Source: Pontibacter pamirensis
Lineage (GTDB): Bacteria; Bacteroidota; Bacteroidia; Cytophagales; Hymenobacteraceae
DNA: 64,000 nucleotides
Direction: 5' to 3'
Assembly: GCF_010015475.1 (NCBI RefSeq)
Contig: NZ_SSNI01000009.1
Location: 124,001-188,000 of the forward strand
The stretch's first letter is position 1; each line of letters starts with the position of its first letter. The notes beneath the pieces are model-generated. The model saw only the letters and a list, made by a program, of their open reading frames with translations, was not told the DNA's origin and searched no databases. Below are positions 62,654 to 64,000 of the stretch, in pieces. The translations under genes were made by a program, and so were the position numbers.

Positions 62654-63580
62654 ATGGCAAATCTACATACACCCTTTGTTTCTGTGATTATAGCTTTTCT
62701 GAATGAGGAAAAATTTCTCACGGAGGCTGTAGAGAGCGTCCTGGCCCAAGATTACCCTCACTGGGAGCTTATATTGGTAGATGATGGCTCAATAGACAGA
62801 AGCTCTGCCATTGCTAAAACATATGCCCAGCAGCTTTCTGCCAAAATCTTTTATCTGGAGCATGAAGGGCACCTCAACAAAGGTTTAAGTGCCAGCAGGA
62901 ACCATGGTATTGCGCACGCAAAAGGAGATCTGGTTGCATTTCTGGACGCCGATGATGTGTGGCTGCCCGGTAAACTGACAAACCAGGTTTCAATTTTTCA
63001 GCGTCATCCGGAGATTAGCATGGTAGCGGAGGCTTCTGATTACTGGTATAGTTGGGATAAGGCGGATGCAAAAAATGTAGCAATTGCTGTAGGGGCACCG
63101 CAGGATAAGGTGTACCAGCCAACAGAGTTATTGTATCACTTATATCCCTTAAGTGCAGGAGCTGCTCCCTGCCCTTCAGGCCTGATGCTAACAAAAGCAG
63201 CTATATTGCGAGTAGGAGGTTTTGAGGAATCATTCACTAATAAGTACCAGTTGTATGAAGACCAAGGCTTTTTGAACAAAATATACCTAAAGGAGAAGGT
63301 ATATATATCGTCTGCCTGCAATAACCTTTACCGGCAGCGCACTGGCTCCATTGTGCAATGGGTGCACGCTGACGGTCATTATCACGACGTAAGAGTTTAC
63401 TTTCTGAAATGGTTTGAAGCGTATCTGCAGCGGGAGCAGGTAGAGGATAAGGGCGTGAACAAACTTCTGAAACAGGCATTTCACCCTTACCGCCACCCCA
63501 GGTTGTATTATCTTACAGATGTATTACCTGGTAAGATGAAGCAGTACTTGCGTAAAAGGAACCTGATGTTGTTGAAGTAA
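62654..63580 (+). CDS. Family 2 glycosyltransferase
   Basis: The 308-residue enzyme begins PFVSVIIAFLNEEKFLTEAV, with ELILVDDGSIDRS and VAFLDADDVWLPGKL (DxD motif), typical of GT2 transferases of surface polysaccharide clusters. It lies 9 bp after the deacetylase gene in the same operon. Confidence 0.9.
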   Translation: MANLHTPFVSVIIAFLNEEKFLTEAVESVLAQDYPHWELILVDDGSIDRSSAIAKTYAQQLSAKIFYLEHEGHLNKGLSASRNHGIAHAKGDLVAFLDADDVWLPGKLTNQVSIFQRHPEISMVAEASDYWYSWDKADAKNVAIAVGAPQDKVYQPTELLYHLYPLSAGAAPCPSGLMLTKAAILRVGGFEESFTNKYQLYEDQGFLNKIYLKEKVYISSACNNLYRQRTGSIVQWVHADGHYHDVRVYFLKWFEAYLQREQVEDKGVNKLLKQAFHPYRHPRLYYLTDVLPGKMKQYLRKRNLMLLK

Positions 63581-63581
63581 T

Positions 63582-64000
63582 ATGCCGCAGTTAACAGTAT
63601 TAATGCCGGTTTTCAATGCTCAAAAGTTTTTAAGGGAAGCTATTGATAGCATTTTACAGCAGTCCTTAACAGATTTTGAATTTTTGATCATCGATGATGC
63701 ATCTATTGACGGGAGTGTGGAGATTGTAAAATCTTATACAGATCCGAGAATCCGTCTTGTTCTCAATGAGAATAATCTGGGAATTTCAGCAACTCTGAAC
63801 AAGGGCATTGCGCTTGCAGCCACAGAGTACATTGCACGCATGGATGCAGATGATATCAGTTACCCGGACCGGTTAAAAAAGCAGCTAAGTTATATGCAGG
63901 CGCACCCTGAATGTGCGATGGTGTCTTCTTTGGTGAGAGTCATTTCGGAAGACGGCCAGTTTGTGAGGCAGGACAAGTTTGAAAGTGATTATTTCTATTA
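63582..64000 (+). CDS. Family 2 glycosyltransferase (partial, runs off the window)
   Basis: The frame begins with the ATG at 63582, one base after the preceding stop codon. It starts MPQLTVLMPVFNAQKFLREA and contains DFEFLIIDDASID and YIARMDADDISYPDRLKKQ (DxD motif). Only the first 139 residues are present. Confidence 0.88.
   Translation, partial: MPQLTVLMPVFNAQKFLREAIDSILQQSLTDFEFLIIDDASIDGSVEIVKSYTDPRIRLVLNENNLGISATLNKGIALAATEYIARMDADDISYPDRLKKQLSYMQAHPECAMVSSLVRVISEDGQFVRQDKFESDYFY

Noticed and set aside
1..64000. tRNA, rRNA, CRISPR array, riboswitch, prophage, complete insertion sequence
   Set aside because: I looked for conserved loop sequences, spaced repeats, transposase motifs and phage genes and saw none; a scan with covariance models would be decisive for RNAs.

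Overview
The window is a chromosomal segment of a Bacteroidota bacterium, most likely a Pontibacter-like member of the Hymenobacteraceae; the genus is an inference. Three secreted proteins end in type IX secretion (T9SS) sorting tails. Several genes are preceded by the Bacteroidota -7 element TAnnTTTG rather than a Shine-Dalgarno site. Many products belong to families common in this phylum. No rRNA, tRNA, CRISPR array, complete insertion sequence or prophage is visible.

Layout. 0.3-4.7 kb: gamma-glutamyltransferase lipoprotein, DEAD-box RNA helicase and a TrpD-like phosphoribosyltransferase homologue. 5-8 kb: a large secreted beta-helix protein followed by a sulfotransferase. 8-14 kb: DinB-like protein, membrane proteins, two tandem universal stress proteins, a GT87-type glycosyltransferase and a COG2426 membrane protein. 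14-31 kb: a 1301-residue AsmA/DUF748-like envelope protein with six internal repeats, HrpB helicase, lytic transglycosylase, small secreted proteins, MsrA, an HTH-only LuxR-type protein, outer-membrane phospholipase A, a fungal-type cytosine deaminase, a thioesterase, a CPBP protease and a DUF4126 protein. 31-35 kb: a transporter-HEAT protein, a separate cyclic-nucleotide-binding protein and an overlapping convergent HD-domain protein. 35-47 kb: pullulanase, PhzF, a PLP decarboxylase, a HAD phosphatase, a 34-residue Lys-rich protein, a NucA-type nuclease with an adjacent NuiA-type inhibitor, YceI, a soluble histidine kinase, an MpaB/DUF2236 protein and a DUF6122-like protein. 47-51 kb: an MscS channel, a probable 131-bp MITE and GlgX. 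51-57 kb: two more beta-helix T9SS proteins, one with a near-identical PA14 duplication. 57-58.7 kb: an AT-rich stretch and gene remnants, including a frameshifted ABC-2 polysaccharide-export permease. 58.7-64 kb: the start of a polysaccharide cluster (four family 2 glycosyltransferases, a methyltransferase and a polysaccharide deacetylase) running off the window.

How the parts may work together. The beta-helix proteins, sulfotransferase and glycosyltransferase cluster suggest a locus that builds, sulfates and processes extracellular polysaccharide. PulA and GlgX are both alpha-1,6-glucan debranching enzymes. The most distinctive module is the exported NucA-like nuclease next to its predicted inhibitor. 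Second is the transporter-HEAT / cNMP-sensor / HD-hydrolase group. Much of the rest is ordinary core genome.
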